In this document: positions 1-11,237 of the stretch, in pieces
Layout: every line of letters begins with the position of its first letter
Numbering within the stretch: position 1 is the stretch's first letter
DNA from: Alternaria dauci
Taxonomy: Eukaryota > Ascomycota > Dothideomycetes > Pleosporales > Pleosporaceae
Reading direction: 5' to 3'
Length of the DNA: 64,000 nt
NCBI RefSeq assembly: GCF_042100115.1
Contig: NC_091276.1
Coordinates: forward strand, 1,984,001-2,048,000
The notes under the pieces: generated by a model
What the model was told of the DNA's origin: nothing
Seen by the model: the letters and a program-made list of their open reading frames with translations, nothing else
Database searches by the model: none
Made by a program: the position numbers and the translations under genes

Positions 1-1799
1 AGGTGACCGAGTTCTGGGAACACGTATATGCGTCAATGAGCACCCTACTCTCCAACAAAACTGGACTCCTTGCTGAACTCGTTGAATACTGGGAAATTGT
101 CCAGTCGTTCCTCTCTGGTCGCGCGCAACGGAACTTGCCCACTGGTCACCATGGCCAGTCTTCTGTTCATCACCGTCTCAGCAGTGAGAATAAAGCTGAG
201 CTTGAGAGGGGCACAACTGAGCTTATCACCATTCTTCGGGACCACCTAGTCTCGTTCTTTTCCGACCCTCCCATTGAGGATGTTTCCATGCTCATGTCGC
301 CACTGCCTACGAGCCCGACACCAACAACACCAGGAACACCACTGAGCGCAGCTTTGAGTCCCAAGTCTGCAACTAGGTTCAGATTCGATCCTGCCAAAGC
401 ACCGCCTCCCTCACCCAGTCGCGGAGAATCTTGGGAGAAGTATGCCTTCTGGCCCCCCAATGCGAACGCGCTTTCAGGATCGCACTATCTATCCAAGATG
501 CTCGTGTTGATTGGCACTGCAGCCAACGAACTTGCTTCGTTGCAAGTTCCTGAGTCTGGAGGCGGCGGTCGCACTGATGAAGCTCTGCGAGCACTTCTGG
601 GTGGCGTACGAGAACGTTGCATTCAAGCTGTATGTGCAGCCTGGAACACCGATGCTGAGAAGTTGAAGGTGCTTGAGGACTGGACTCGTCATGTTGATCG
701 TAAAGACACTACCAACCTGCCCCAGCGTTTCCTAGCAGTACAGAGCTTCCTGCTCAACAATCTGCAGAAGATTTTGTATGTTGAGGCATCGAGCAAAACG
801 CGAGTGGATGTGGTTGTACCACCGAGCAATAAGCTGCTGCAGATGGTCAGAAGCCAGTTCGTCACCAGCTTTTACAGGACGCTGAGTGGAATGGTTGAAT
901 GCGCTGAGAAAGGCAGGCAAGCTCTGGGTCCCGAATTCGAGATCAAGGGTGATGACCTTACCATCGACGAGCAAGACGACCAAAATGGCAACGACTGGGG
1001 TAGAGTCGACGCCAACAAGAAGGTAAGTCATTTCACATTCGACCATGTATCTTTTGCTAACAAGTCTCAGTCCATCCGCCTGCTTCTAACTCTCGCCAAC
1101 ATGGCCGCTTTCCAAACAGAGATAACCCCCCAGCTCCTCACTCTCTTCGAGACACTCTTCAGCGTTCAACTCACCGATGAAACAAATCGCATCCGAGACG
1201 TCCTCTCCCAGCTCGACGCGCAACTCTTCCGCTCCTACACCAAACCGCACGCCACAAAGATCCACAACACGATTGAATCCGGCATCTTCAGCCCATCTTG
1301 GGCGCCACCCCCCGACGGACGAAAGAGTGTCGCAGACCGCGACCCCAGCCCCTACGTCTTCACCGTCCTCCTCGACCTCGTAATCGTGCACACAGAGTCC
1401 TCTACCACATCCGCACCATTGACCCCACGCATCCTGCGTGCATTGTTCGAATCTACAACCAGCTCCCTCATCTCTACCTTCCAGTCCCCCAATCTCCCTT
1501 CGATTTCACTCCCGCAACTCATGCAAGCCACGCTCGACGTGGAATTCATGGCGCAGACGCTCGCTTCGTATACCACGGAGACGGCATCGCAGATCCAGAC
1601 GGATATTTACCAGGTACTGGATCAGAAGACGGACAACGCGGCGAGGGTGCGGTTGCAGGATGAGCTGGGCAGTTTGAGAGTGAGTCTCAAGAGGCTGAGG
1701 GAGGGGACAAAGGTGCAGTTTGCTTGCTTTAGGAGGGTCAAGAGGGGTACGCTTGCTGGTGGTGCACAGGGCCAGGAAGGCGAGCAGAGGGGGAGATAG
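1..1799 (+). CDS. SEC5: Exocyst complex component Sec5, C-terminal part (5' end outside window)
   Basis: This is the 3' portion of a gene that starts before the window; the frame is open from base 3 to the TAG at 1797-1799. Sec5 is a subunit of the exocyst, which tethers secretory vesicles at the plasma membrane in polarised growth. The product shows the fungal Sec5 layout as I remember it: a helical region, a Pro/Ser/Thr-rich linker (about residues 95-140), a segment with FAFWPP-like and GSHYLSKML motifs, then a long helical C-terminal bundle. An intron lies at 1023-1070 (GTAAGT, branch GCTAAC, CAG). It is 48 nt and stop-free, so the unspliced frame also reads through. The last residues are Arg/Gly-rich. 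The stop lies 409 nt from the stop of the convergent carrier gene. The family call comes from recalled similarity, not from a search. Confidence 0.78.
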   Translation, partial: VTEFWEHVYASMSTLLSNKTGLLAELVEYWEIVQSFLSGRAQRNLPTGHHGQSSVHHRLSSENKAELERGTTELITILRDHLVSFFSDPPIEDVSMLMSPLPTSPTPTTPGTPLSAALSPKSATRFRFDPAKAPPPSPSRGESWEKYAFWPPNANALSGSHYLSKMLVLIGTAANELASLQVPESGGGGRTDEALRALLGGVRERCIQAVCAAWNTDAEKLKVLEDWTRHVDRKDTTNLPQRFLAVQSFLLNNLQKILYVEASSKTRVDVVVPPSNKLLQMVRSQFVTSFYRTLSGMVECAEKGRQALGPEFEIKGDDLTIDEQDDQNGNDWGRVDANKKVSHFTFDHVSFANKSQSIRLLLTLANMAAFQTEITPQLLTLFETLFSVQLTDETNRIRDVLSQLDAQLFRSYTKPHATKIHNTIESGIFSPSWAPPPDGRKSVADRDPSPYVFTVLLDLVIVHTESSTTSAPLTPRILRALFESTTSSLISTFQSPNLPSISLPQLMQATLDVEFMAQTLASYTTETASQIQTDIYQVLDQKTDNAARVRLQDELGSLRVSLKRLREGTKVQFACFRRVKRGTLAGGAQGQEGEQRGR

Positions 1800-2207
1800 G
1801 ATCGCTTCTTGGAGGATTTGGAGACGAGCGTGTTGCGTCCCTTGTGTGACAGGGTGCACGACGTTAGGCTAGACTAAGTAGGCGATTGGAGATAGATTGA
1901 ATACCATTGAGTATGTCACGATGGTTGCGAATGCGTGACATGGGCGGGGTGCGAAAGTCGGCAAAAGAAGCTTAACGCTGTAATTGAAAAAATAAAGTTG
2001 GCGAAGAAGGACATGGGGAAGATTGGAGGAAGCAAGCATGAGTAGTCCAAGTATTCTGAGTGTAAATGTCTTGTTGTTCACAAATCTATCGCTCCAAAAT
2101 GCGCACGTAGCGACCATGTTTCTACAAAGAACGCCGCTGATGCATCCATGTCCTATTCTCATTTGCATGCTCCTTTCCCTTTTACTGTTACAAGTCGTAC
2201 AATACTG
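1800..2207. other. Convergent intergenic region, Sec5 / mitochondrial carrier
   Basis: This 408-base gap separates two genes that end towards each other. It is A/T-richer than the flanks and should hold both 3' UTRs. I see no coding potential, tRNA or repeat in it. Confidence 0.6.
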
Positions 2208-3539
2208 TTATACATCCTCCGACCCCGCAAAGGGATGTTGCTCAAAATACCGCAACAGCGTTTGGTAGAGTACCAACATGGTTCCCGACTGAACGCTTGT
2301 CCAGACCGCACGCGGGCCAACGCCTCTGAACCACCCAGCGATGCCTTCTGTCTTGTATATTATCTTCAGGCCTGTCATGACGGACGAAGTGTCGAGTGTG
2401 GCGGCGCCGTGGGCTTTGAGGGTTGTCGAGGGAGAAGAGGTGGATATTGGTCGACTCTGGGTTGACAGTGGCTTGGTCGTTTGCGACTGGGCTGAGTGTT
2501 TCGAGGTCGCGGCGGGCGACAGCGGGGGTATGGGTGCAATTGGAGACGCAGGAGAGGGACCATTGTGTTGCGTCTGAATGCGCGTCTTGACAACGTCGAG
2601 GGGTGTCGTTATAACGCCTGCCATGCCACCTGCGGTGCCTGCTGTTATAATCTCGAGCGGCAGGCCGATGTTGTTTGAGCCCATGTACTTCTTTGCCCAG
2701 CCCCGCTCTTCCTCGTAAAAGGCAAACTGCAATGCTGAGAAAGGGAGATCGCGCCAGAGCGTCGCCTTGTAGCCATGGAAAAGGGCGCTGTAGCCTTCGG
2801 TCCTTGCAATTGTTCGGGCAGCGTCAATAGTGCCGCGGTAATTGTAGCCCGAGTTGAAGTAGGGATTGTTGTAGCGGCCCTGTAATTGCAGACGGGTCTT
2901 GAGAACTTCGGACGGGACGTATGCGGGTGCAGCAGCGAGATCGGCGAGGAGACCTGGAAAATGTCAGTATGCACATGAACTCGAGCAGGTTGGGGAAGGT
3001 GTACCGGCTGAGAAGTATGCGACTGACGGCGCAACGCCATAGTCAATCATGGTTCGCTTCGTCCACTCGTATGCCCCAAAGAAGCACACGGTGCCTGCAA
3101 AAGACCCGAGGAAGGCTGGCTGCACCCCGCCATACAAGCCCCTGCGAAAGCCTTCTTGCCGCCATATGGTGTAGTATGTGTTGCCCATGGATGTGTACTT
3201 TGGAGGCATGTGCGGGTCGCCCTGTTGCCGCGTCTTGACAGTGTCCAGCGAATGCATCAACATATCACCCGTCGTGCCTCCTATTCCTCCTGCCAGCATT
3301 GCCTGTTTGTGATCAATTGGCATCCCTCATCTCGGCAGACTAGGCATCCTCACATGTAGGTATGGCGGCCGCGCTGCTTCCTCGTCTATCTCGTCGTCGT
3401 CCATTGCTGCCCGCCTGGTATCCTCCATGGGCAGCTCGACTGCGTGTGCTGTGTTTGCGACATTTCTCCGGCTACCGTCGGTCAGGGTGGTGGTAGAGTC
3501 TCCGTTTGTGAAGAAGTTGGCCACGCGGGCAAGTACCAT
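2208..3539 (-). CDS. MME1: Mitochondrial carrier family protein, yeast Mme1 (YMR166C)-like
   Basis: Spliced as complement(join(2208..2953,3005..3302,3354..3539)), this gives 409 residues. It belongs to the six-helix SLC25 family of the mitochondrial inner membrane. Three carrier signatures are visible: SLDTVKTRQQ in repeat 1, VPSEVLKTRLQLQGR in repeat 2 and TTPLDVVKTRIQTQ in repeat 3. Each is followed by an aromatic/Gly matrix-helix motif. The run after repeat 2 (GYNYRG, then GYKATLWRDLPFSALQFAFYE) closely recalls yeast Mme1, proposed to be a Mg2+ exporter, rather than the ADP/ATP carriers. Both introns are 51 nt with good GT-AG ends. The repeat 3 linker has a Pro/Ser/Thr-rich insertion of about 70 residues, longer than usual. 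The first in-frame ATG (3539) was chosen; a shorter start at a later Met (MEDTRR) is possible. The substrate is inferred from similarity only. Confidence 0.85.
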
Positions 3540-4089
3540 GAGCGCTTCGATGGTAGTGGTGGATAGAGGGAACTGGCGTGTGTGGAAGTCGGAGAGGAGC
3601 AAATATGGGAGAAGGATTCAATGTGCAAGGGTATACTTTGGAGAGTGACGTTGCTGCCACTCGCGGCCGTGCGATGATGTTCAGTCTGGAAAATTTCGGC
3701 CAAGACCGGGACCGCGCATCCCACATCCCTGCAAGCCCTGGCTATCTGCTATCAAAAGCACAGGGACTAGATGACGGCTGAATGCAGGCAAGACTACCTC
3801 AACTATCTCTACGCGAATGCTATCAATGCACTTGTTGCACATCTGTCTTGTCCAGAGACAACATGGTGTCGTTGTAGATCAGTATATCATCTAGGCTAAG
3901 CCTTGCAAAATTTAGCGCCTACTGATGACCCACGTGAGCCCCAGCCATCGTGTTTACATCTCGAGTCTCTCTGCATCCGATCAACACCACACCGCCCCCA
4001 CCTTTTTCCGCCCACGACGCATTTTTCTGCTTGGATTTTCGCTTCATTTTAATCGCACGAGTTACGCGACTTGATCTATACCACTCACC
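3540..4089. promoter_or_regulatory. Divergent promoter between the carrier and the SAP-like membrane gene
   Basis: About 550 bases separate two divergent start codons, so the region must hold both promoters and 5' UTRs. A CACGTG palindrome (E-box-like) lies near 3931 and pyrimidine-rich tracts precede the plus-strand ATG. No further motif can be assigned. Confidence 0.45.
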
Positions 4090-5327
4090 ATGTCTCACTC
4101 GTGGCTTCAGAGGAAGCGCAAAGCTGATTTGATTGACCTTGCGCAGAAGGCTAGACTTCCCGAGTAGGCTAGGAATCCATCTTGCGCATGCATCGCAGCA
4201 CTGACGCGTGGTTTGCAGTGCCGACGGCTATCTGAAAGATGATCTCGTGCAGATTCTGGAAAACCATCTCAACTCCAACGAAGGCATCTTTTCCAAACTT
4301 CCCGAGTTTCGCGACTACTATGGCCGCAATGGATCACCGATAAAGCGCGAGCAGTCTTCGCCGGCAGAAGCGTTCACAGCGACCAAGACGACGCGTCGTC
4401 GAACTCTTAACAAGGAGTCCTCGTATGTCGAACGTGAATACGCGACGCGTTACGCGCCGACACTAACATCCGCGCAGTCCAGAGTCTACCCCCATTATCT
4501 CACCCGAAGTCCGCAGCGTTGTCGCGCGCACACCAAAGCCCAAGGTCGTCTCTCGTCGCGTGTCCGAGGTGCTCGCTGAAGCCGAGCCCCAAGCCAAAGC
4601 TGTCTCTCGTCGCGTTTCCAACATTGTCTCCGAAGCCACACCGAAAGCCGTATCGCGTCGTGTTTCCGAGGTGTTCAATGAAGTCGACATCCCGGCATCG
4701 CCTGCACAACTGGCTGAAGTTGCAGATCAATCCTTCCAAGAAATCCAGACCAAGGCTGTTGAGCTTTGGGACAGGACGCGCATCGATGAGCTGAAGGAAT
4801 TCATTCGCGAAAATGCTAGCTCCGTGGCTACGATCCAGACTATCATTCTGCTCATCGAAGCTGTCGGACTGCAGTGGAATACGCTCGACACAACCCCGTT
4901 ATTCGCTACACCCGCCGCCCTCAGCTCGTACTCGAACAGTCAAGACGTTCGGGGACCAGACTTCTGGGCGCTGCTCTCGGCGGAATGGTGGTCACCAGCT
5001 ACTCTCTGGTCGCTCACCAGCTGGGTCCTACCACTCATGTTCTCATACTTCTTCAACCTGACTCTTCGCACAAACACCTCACGCAAGTCTTCGGACCGCC
5101 AATATCCTGCTGACCCCCTCATCTTCAACATTGCGCGGGCAATCTTGTCATACAGTGCCTACCGGGAGACTGTCAACCTGGCACTCGCACCAAGTGCCTG
5201 GGGCCCCTTTTCCGAGTTCGCTGTTGCGCGTGTGGGGAACAACGTGCCAGGAGGCTACTACGGGCTGCAAATCGGCTCGCTGGTTGGTATACTCGTCAGC
5301 CTATACGATGCTGCACTGAAGAAGTAG
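4090..5327 (+). CDS. Membrane protein with N-terminal SAP/HeH-like motif and three RRVS repeats
   Basis: The model join(4090..4163,4219..4422,4478..5327) encodes 375 residues. Both introns are 55 nt, and the second has a clear CACTAAC branch site. The N-terminus (about residues 5-50, rich in Leu/Lys with an LPDADGYLKDDLVQILENHL core) looks like a SAP or helix-extension-helix DNA-binding motif. A basic linker follows, with three copies of an SRRVS pentapeptide at about residues 118, 136 and 152. The C-terminal half has at least two hydrophobic segments: around SPATLWSLTSWVLPLMFSYFF, and at the end around YGLQIGSLVGILVSLYDA. SAP/HeH motifs combined with membrane helices occur in inner nuclear membrane proteins such as Src1/Heh1, so a nuclear-envelope role is possible. 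I do not recognise a named orthologue, and the function is unknown. Confidence 0.7.
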
Positions 5328-5799
5328 ACGCCGGCTGGTCTAGAAGATAAATCTCAACCACGTTCGTGCGCAACAGTCTGGTGATACTTGTGTGCTCAAC
5401 GGCGTTTGGATACACTATACTTGGATCTTGGGTTGCAGCTGCCCTGCATCTGGATGCAGAGGCCAAGGAAGGCGTTGGAGGGCTGGGAGGGAAGAGTCCA
5501 TTGGGCGTTTTGCAACTATTCGTCGCCTAATCCACTTCTTCTGCTATGATCTAATAAGAGTTCAATTGACCTTTTGAGAAGCAGCGACCACAAGCCACTC
5601 GGGCACCTCGGTTGTCCCGAGATCCAGACCCTGAAACACGTGTGGGGAACCGTCGCGCTCACTATCGATAACCCCAAGCGCGAAAAGACCACGCCATCAC
5701 CCCCTCCTCCACTTCTAACACTGAGCAACCCAACAGCTTGAACCCATTGTTCCACACACTCTTGCTTTCCCTATATATCCCAATTGAACCACACACAAC
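5328..5799. other. Intergenic region upstream of the MYND gene
   Basis: This 472-base stretch contains the 3' UTR of the SAP-like gene and the promoter of the MYND gene. A TATA-like ctatatat lies near 5770, about 30 bases before the ATG at 5800. Nothing else is recognised. Confidence 0.45.
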
Positions 5800-6766
5800 A
5801 TGTCGGGCCAATTCATGCAGATGTTGCAGAATATGCAACAGCGATCCGGACGGTATTTAGCACAGACGTCTTCTCAGCATTCGATAGGTCACTAACGCGT
5901 CATGATCAAGGTCTTTGGATGACCTGCGAAACTCTGATGACAATATATCGGGCATGGACGCCATGGAGCTTCGTGGATGGGCCTATGCAAACCCTACGGC
6001 GCCCAGCCGCGACCTCAAGGATCCCGTAGGCAAGACCCTCCTTGCTGCATTCAACAAAGAGTTCGATGCGCTACAAAATTACTGCGAAATTATGATCAAA
6101 CAACTCGGAGGAACTGAAGAAGCTCGTGAGACTCTCAGACAGGATCTGTACTCGAAACGATGGGGCCCTGCGCGTACGCCCATCTATGCTGTGCTACTGC
6201 CAGCGTTGCACATGATGCCAAACAACAAAGAAGAACTACTAGGCATCGCCAGATATTTAGCCAACGACCTCAAAGTACCCGTCGACGGAAAAGATGTCGT
6301 GGGCAGCACAGCCCTCTTCTGGGCAATCTCAACCAAACCCTACGTACAGCCAGAATTCGCGCAGATTCTCTTCGATGCCGGAGGCTCTGTCAACACCAAG
6401 AACCGTTTCAGTGCCACCGCTGGTGCCGAGATCGCGCAAGCTGACATCCACGGCGACACAAGCAAGAACGTGCAGATGTTGAAGTGGTACGTTGAGCATG
6501 GTGGAGATGTTGTAACCAAGGACGGTGATGGAATGAACATCAAAACGCTGGTCGAGATGATGGAGAGAAAGGTGCCGGCTATGAGTGCGGTTCTGAAGCA
6601 AGGACATGGTCCCAGGAAAGAGGGTGAATGCACTAATTGTGGGAGGAGCCCGAAGGAGGGCAAGACCTTCCCGGCATGTGCAACCTGTAGAAAGGCGAGG
6701 TATTGCTCGCAGGAGTGTCAGAAGGTGGATTGGAGGGTGCACAAGACGACTTGCAAGGCTTCGTAG
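5800..6766 (+). CDS. Ankyrin-like/MYND zinc-finger protein
   Basis: The model join(5800..5852,5911..6766) gives 302 residues. The first exon is short, and the 58-nt intron has a TCACTAAC branch site. The middle region resembles degenerate ankyrin repeats: DVVGSTALFWAIS, then FDAGGSVNTKNRF, then YVEHGGDVVTKDGDGMN. The last 45 residues form a MYND zinc finger with the expected ligands: CTNC, CATC, YCSQEC, then W-x2-H-x3-C. MYND fingers bind proline-rich peptides in partner proteins, and fungal MYND/ankyrin proteins are often uncharacterised. The N-terminus is Met/Gln-rich. Domain identity is firm from the sequence; the biological role is unknown. Confidence 0.88.
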
Positions 6767-7169
6767 AGGGCGTGGGACGATGGCAGCGCTCGAGCATTCC
6801 GCTCTTCCGTATGCATGAGGTTTCAAAGCTTCTATCATGCATCTCGGGTTACTAAAAGTATAAACAGTGTTTTATGTTGAAAATTCCAGGAAGATAGTAG
6901 CAATCTACACGTTGCGGGTACAAGTCAATGATAACAAGCTTCTTCGTGTTGAGAAGCGCTGGATCTTGACGTTGCGGGCTATGTATCAAGCACTACATGC
7001 ACTTGGAAAGTGGGGCACTGTGAAGCATTAGCGTGCATGCACGATGATGACTACGTCACGCGTAATGATCTGACCGCCATCCTCAAATCCACGTAGCCAT
7101 GCCCAAATATTCTTGAATTGATAATTACCATTTTCTCATTAAATTCCTGGGCCTTACAGAATTCCCAAA
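6767..7169. other. Intergenic region
   Basis: About 400 bases without coding potential lie between the MYND gene and the cyclase gene. The stretch ends in an A/T-rich segment just before the ATG at 7170. It contains a short direct repeat of acgttgcggg (near 6909 and 6971). Confidence 0.4.
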
Positions 7170-8239
7170 ATGCGACTAAACCCAAATGGCGACGCATCAA
7201 CCTTTCCTAAACGTTCAGCCCTGCCACACATTGCTGGTACACCAAAAGACAATGCTTGGTTTTGGGTGAGACTTTTCTCTCACAAAACACAACTTGAGAT
7301 ATACTGACTTTGTTGCAGGGCGGCCACGACGAACTGGGTCGATTAAACCTCCTCACTCCAGAGCGAATAGCAAAAGTGACACAAGAGAATGTCAAGACAG
7401 GAGAGTCAGTGTCACTGGACTTGCCATTGAACGTGCCGGGCCCAGCGTTCTTCGGACGAAAAGAATTCAATCACCGCATCAAAACCATAGGCCCCGGCGC
7501 TTTCGATGACGAAGTGGCATTCAACACGCAAAGCAGCAGCCAGTGGGACGGCTTCCGCCATTTCGCGCATCCAAAATATAACTGCCACTACAACGGCGTC
7601 CTCTCTGACGAGATCATGGCAAACTTAGACGACGGCGACGACGGCGAAGAAGCACCTGAGCGCTCAAGAAAACTCGGCATCGATGCCTGGGCCAAGAAAG
7701 GCATCATAGGCCGCGGTATCCTCCTCGACGTGTACTCCTGGGCCCAGAAATCAGGCAAGACATACGATGCTTTCACCCAGCACCCCATCACAGCCGACAA
7801 TCTCCGCGCATGCGCAGAGTCGCAAGGCACGTCCTTTCAAACCGGTGACATACTCTTAATACGCACCGGATGGCTCTCGACATACAATGCTCTGTCGCCC
7901 GCCCAGAAATCCGATCGCAGCACCATGCCGCTAGACCAACACTTTTACGCTGGTCTTGATGCTACGGAAGCCATGAAAGACTTTTTGTACGATAACTATT
8001 TTGCGGCTGCTGCGACGGACAATTCGAACTTTGAGGTTTGGCCGCCGGAGAGCTGGGAGGGGAGTTTGCATGCGTGTATGCTTAGTATGTGGGGGATGCC
8101 GATTGGAGAGCTTTGGGATCTCGAGACGCTGGCGGACATGTGTCGGGAGAAGGAGAGGTGGGAGTTTTTGCTTGTTAGTAAACCGGTTGATGTGCCTGGG
8201 GGTGTTGGGAGCTTGCCGAATGCGGTTGCGATATTCTGA
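7170..8239 (+). CDS. Cyclase-family (kynurenine formamidase-like) metal-dependent hydrolase
   Basis: The model join(7170..7265,7319..8239) gives 338 residues with one 53-nt intron. It matches the fungal branch of the putative cyclase family (Pfam PF04199, shared with bacterial kynurenine formamidase). The conserved N-terminal WGGHDELGRLNLLTPERI motif spans the splice junction. The metal-binding region appears as SSQWDGFRHFAHP, and the C-terminal half has the ILLRTGW-like (ILLIRTGWL) and SLHACMLSMWGMPIGELWDLE segments typical of these proteins. Fungal members are usually cytosolic with unknown substrates. The classical HxGTHxDxPxH metal motif is replaced by the fungal W-D-G-x-R-H variant, so kynurenine formamidase activity should not be assumed. 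The start is supported by the exon joining in frame. Confidence 0.85.
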
Positions 8240-8713
8240 GGCGATGGTTTGTTGTGCGGATACCCAAGTTGGAGGTTGTTGATGTTTTCATGGCTTTCTC
8301 GTGCGTCAGGGGTGGTAGTGTCGTAGTCAGCGCAGTTATCCCTTTTGTGGATTTGTATTTATTCCACTAATGTGCACATTCATTCTGTTGGAGGTCCACT
8401 GGGACACCGATATTGTATACGACAAACATGATATTTCCTGCTAGAGTGCCATCTTGGGTGGGATTGGAGGCTGACGAGATTCCGCGCTAGTGGGCTGGGG
8501 CTGTGGGGAAGGGAAACAGTCGCCGAAGACGCGACCTGATCGCGATCGCGAAAACCCTCACACAGCACCAACTGTATCGACGCGACATCGACCAAGACCG
8601 TCCGCTCTGCAATAACTCTTTCGTGTTCATTGATCGTCTGAGCACTTGTTCCGTGTTCTCACTCGGGGCGCTTTTGCTTGTCGCTGCGCTGTTCCTTCTG
8701 TACCGCCACGTCA
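8240..8713. other. Convergent intergenic region
   Basis: This 474-base gap lies between the cyclase stop and the rhodopsin-domain gene stop. Short open frames exist on both strands but none has recognisable content. It is probably two 3' UTRs. Confidence 0.5.
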
Positions 8714-10120
8714 TCATCGACCTTCCCGTTTGAACATTGAGTTCCGAGCCTTTCTATCCTCCACAGACACGATAACGTCCTGTCGCATCATCACTCCTTC
8801 TTGCTCATCCGGGTCAAATAGACTCGACGTGCTTGCATGTGCGTCGATAGAGGCCCCCATTGTGAGCGTCTGCCAATCGGAATGCAGATGCTTGCATGAA
8901 GTCTTCCTTTTTTTCTGTGTCCCTTTCGAAGACACGGTCACGGTAAAGTCTCCCAGGTGAGAAGGCACCAATTTCGGATTCACGTTGCGCGAGTCCTGCC
9001 CGCTTGAAAAGTTGCGAGACACCGAGAGTTCAGTCCCTTGGATCTCTGGATAGACCAGACCGCTGCCACCAACGCCAATGATGCGCTTGATCCGTGGAAC
9101 GCTCGCGAATATTAGGGAGAGACTGGAAACAGACCTGGCACCTGTCAGCTTTGGAAATGGTCGAATCGATTGAACCTACTGAGTCAGGACGACGAGCTCG
9201 ACTGCATCGCCTGCGTTTCGTCAGAATCCTGGCGCACGATGTCCGTCAAGATTACTTACGGGTGGGATTATGACTAGAAGCTAACCTCAAAGTGGCCCAT
9301 ATCTGGCCTCCAGCAACGAATGCTACACTGCAGAGTCAGAACCGCGGCGTCTTGGTGATCAGGCTAGCGGACGTACATTGCTCGAATACCGAAGAGTATC
9401 GCTGCTGTGAAGCTTTTCTCTTTATCCAACGACAATTTCCAGAGGACCGGAACCATCCAAAAAGCCAAGACAAGGTCTGTAGCCATATTGGACCCTATGA
9501 CCGCCATCGTAAGGCCGCCGTTGCTACATCGCAGTGAATGCGGAGTCCACTCTGGGATTCCACACTGGAAAGAGATAGCAAAGGTTGAGAATATCATAAA
9601 GACCGCAATCATGCCGAATAGAATAATTTTCGCTCTTCGGGTTTGTGGGACCACGCGTTCGATAAGCAAAGCAGAAGATAGCTTTGCGAGTGCCATCGTA
9701 AGGACCACGAGTATCCCGGCGATATGCGTTGCCTACGACAACTGATTAGTTTTAGAAAGCCATCGGTGACGGAGCAGTCGACCTTGAAGAACAAAGAGAC
9801 ATCCTCATCACTGAGATCTTTCATGTCCTTTCCCAAGCCACCATGAATGGCGTATTGCCAACTGACAGTCGCACCTAGATACACAACCTGTGACGAGGTC
9901 AGTACTGTTCGTTCTCTGGAGGATTGGGTTCCCCTACAGTCGCCGCAACGATTGCTACGTCGTCAAGACCAGCTTTGACCTTTTGGCAACGACTCTGCCA
10001 CAACCGCGCAAATAGCACGCCCGCTGTTATGATCGCCCATGTGTAGGTGGAGACGATGATGAAGCCGCTCCTTGACGTTGCGGCGATGCCACGACCTTCA
10101 TCCGATCCTGCGGGTACCAT
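8714..10120 (-). CDS. Seven-helix rhodopsin-domain integral membrane protein
   Basis: Six exons join in frame as complement(join(8714..9134,9180..9210,9260..9327,9377..9732,9783..9887,9938..10120)), encoding 387 residues. All five introns are 45-50 nt. The product has the layout of the fungal rhodopsin domain (Pfam PF20684, the SAT4/Pth11-like group). There is a first helix (SGFIIVSTYTWAIITAGVLFA), a GLDDVAIVAA motif in helix 2 and an AGILVVLTMALAKLSSALLIERV helix. An extracellular F-x-C-G-x-P segment follows, then AVIGSNMATDLVLAFWMVPVLWKL. The C-terminal tail of about 140 residues is polar and Ser-rich. No CFEM domain or signal peptide precedes the helices. Such proteins are presumed receptors; no ligand can be inferred. 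A 31-nt exon (9180-9210) makes automatic prediction error-prone here. Confidence 0.8.
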
Positions 10121-11237
10121 TGTGTAAAACCGACAAACTAGTAACGAACATGGAGTCGTACGGGAACCGACCCTAGGAAACCTGTACGAATTATGCTGAC
10201 CGTTGGAGTATGCGTGGAATCCAGTTCTGGGGAGATGTGCAGCTTATCCTGACCGTTGAAGCACACGTCCCGCACGGCTCCGTCTCACTTTCATCGCACC
10301 GACTCTCAGCCACGCACTCGGACAGATCTTGGGTACGCATTTGAGGCCATCAACCTAAAAGTATACCCCATGGTTGGGCTTCCAACACAAGCCGCTGAAC
10401 GGAAAGATGTCATTGGTGTGTTTCCACAATCTTTAAGTCCGCTGCATGCTTACTGTCTGTGCATGTGCATAGCCGCTAGTCCTGCTTCCGCAATCCCCAT
10501 GTCTATCCGCTGCGTACATCCAAGCCGTACTTCGCTAAAGCGTCTGCTGACCACGCCAACATTACAATCTGCGCGAGGCGCGTCGCAAAGGGATGCATCT
10601 CCTCTCGCTGCGCGATGGCACCTGGGCATCCTCACCGTTGAAAGACGAGAGATTAAAATAGACAGGTTGTGTCCCTTGCTTAGTTAAGCTCGATGGTAAT
10701 TAATAAAGCGGAACGGTTCGCTCAATCATATCCCGATTGCCCGTAGATGAGCTCGAATCAGTGGTATCGCGTATAAACCCCGCAGCACGTTGCGTCAAAA
10801 GAAGTCAAACTGCCGTTATTCGCTCCGGATCCGATGCGGGCGGCCCCGGGCCCACGCGAGCCTATTTGCTGGAGCAACTGCGAATCTCAACCCATGCAAC
10901 GAACGGCATGAACGTACCCTGATGAGACGCCCGACGCGTCGGATTTAACCTTTCGAGTGTAGTGATGTCGGAGAAACGACCCTGAGCGGGAGCGGACCAT
11001 TGCCTAAGTTCGATAACATATCCTGCGTATATTATAGGTCACTATTCAAGGGTACTCCAGCTGAACAACCCAGTAAGTGCGCCGCCAATCACCGTGACCT
11101 GTTGTGCAACGCAGCTCGGAGTTTCCATTCGTTGTCCTAAAGTGATGGTGGCGTGAACACCTCTCAATACCTTCTCTCTGCTCTACAGTTCCGCACGTCG
11201 CCCACTGACCACTGGTTTGGACAATTTGTGTGCCAGC
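10121..11237. other. Divergent intergenic region, rhodopsin-domain gene / permease
   Basis: About 1.1 kb lies between two divergent starts and contains their promoters. Short open frames (for example 10256-10687 plus) show no known motif or signal peptide. No repeat or RNA gene was recognised. Confidence 0.4.
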
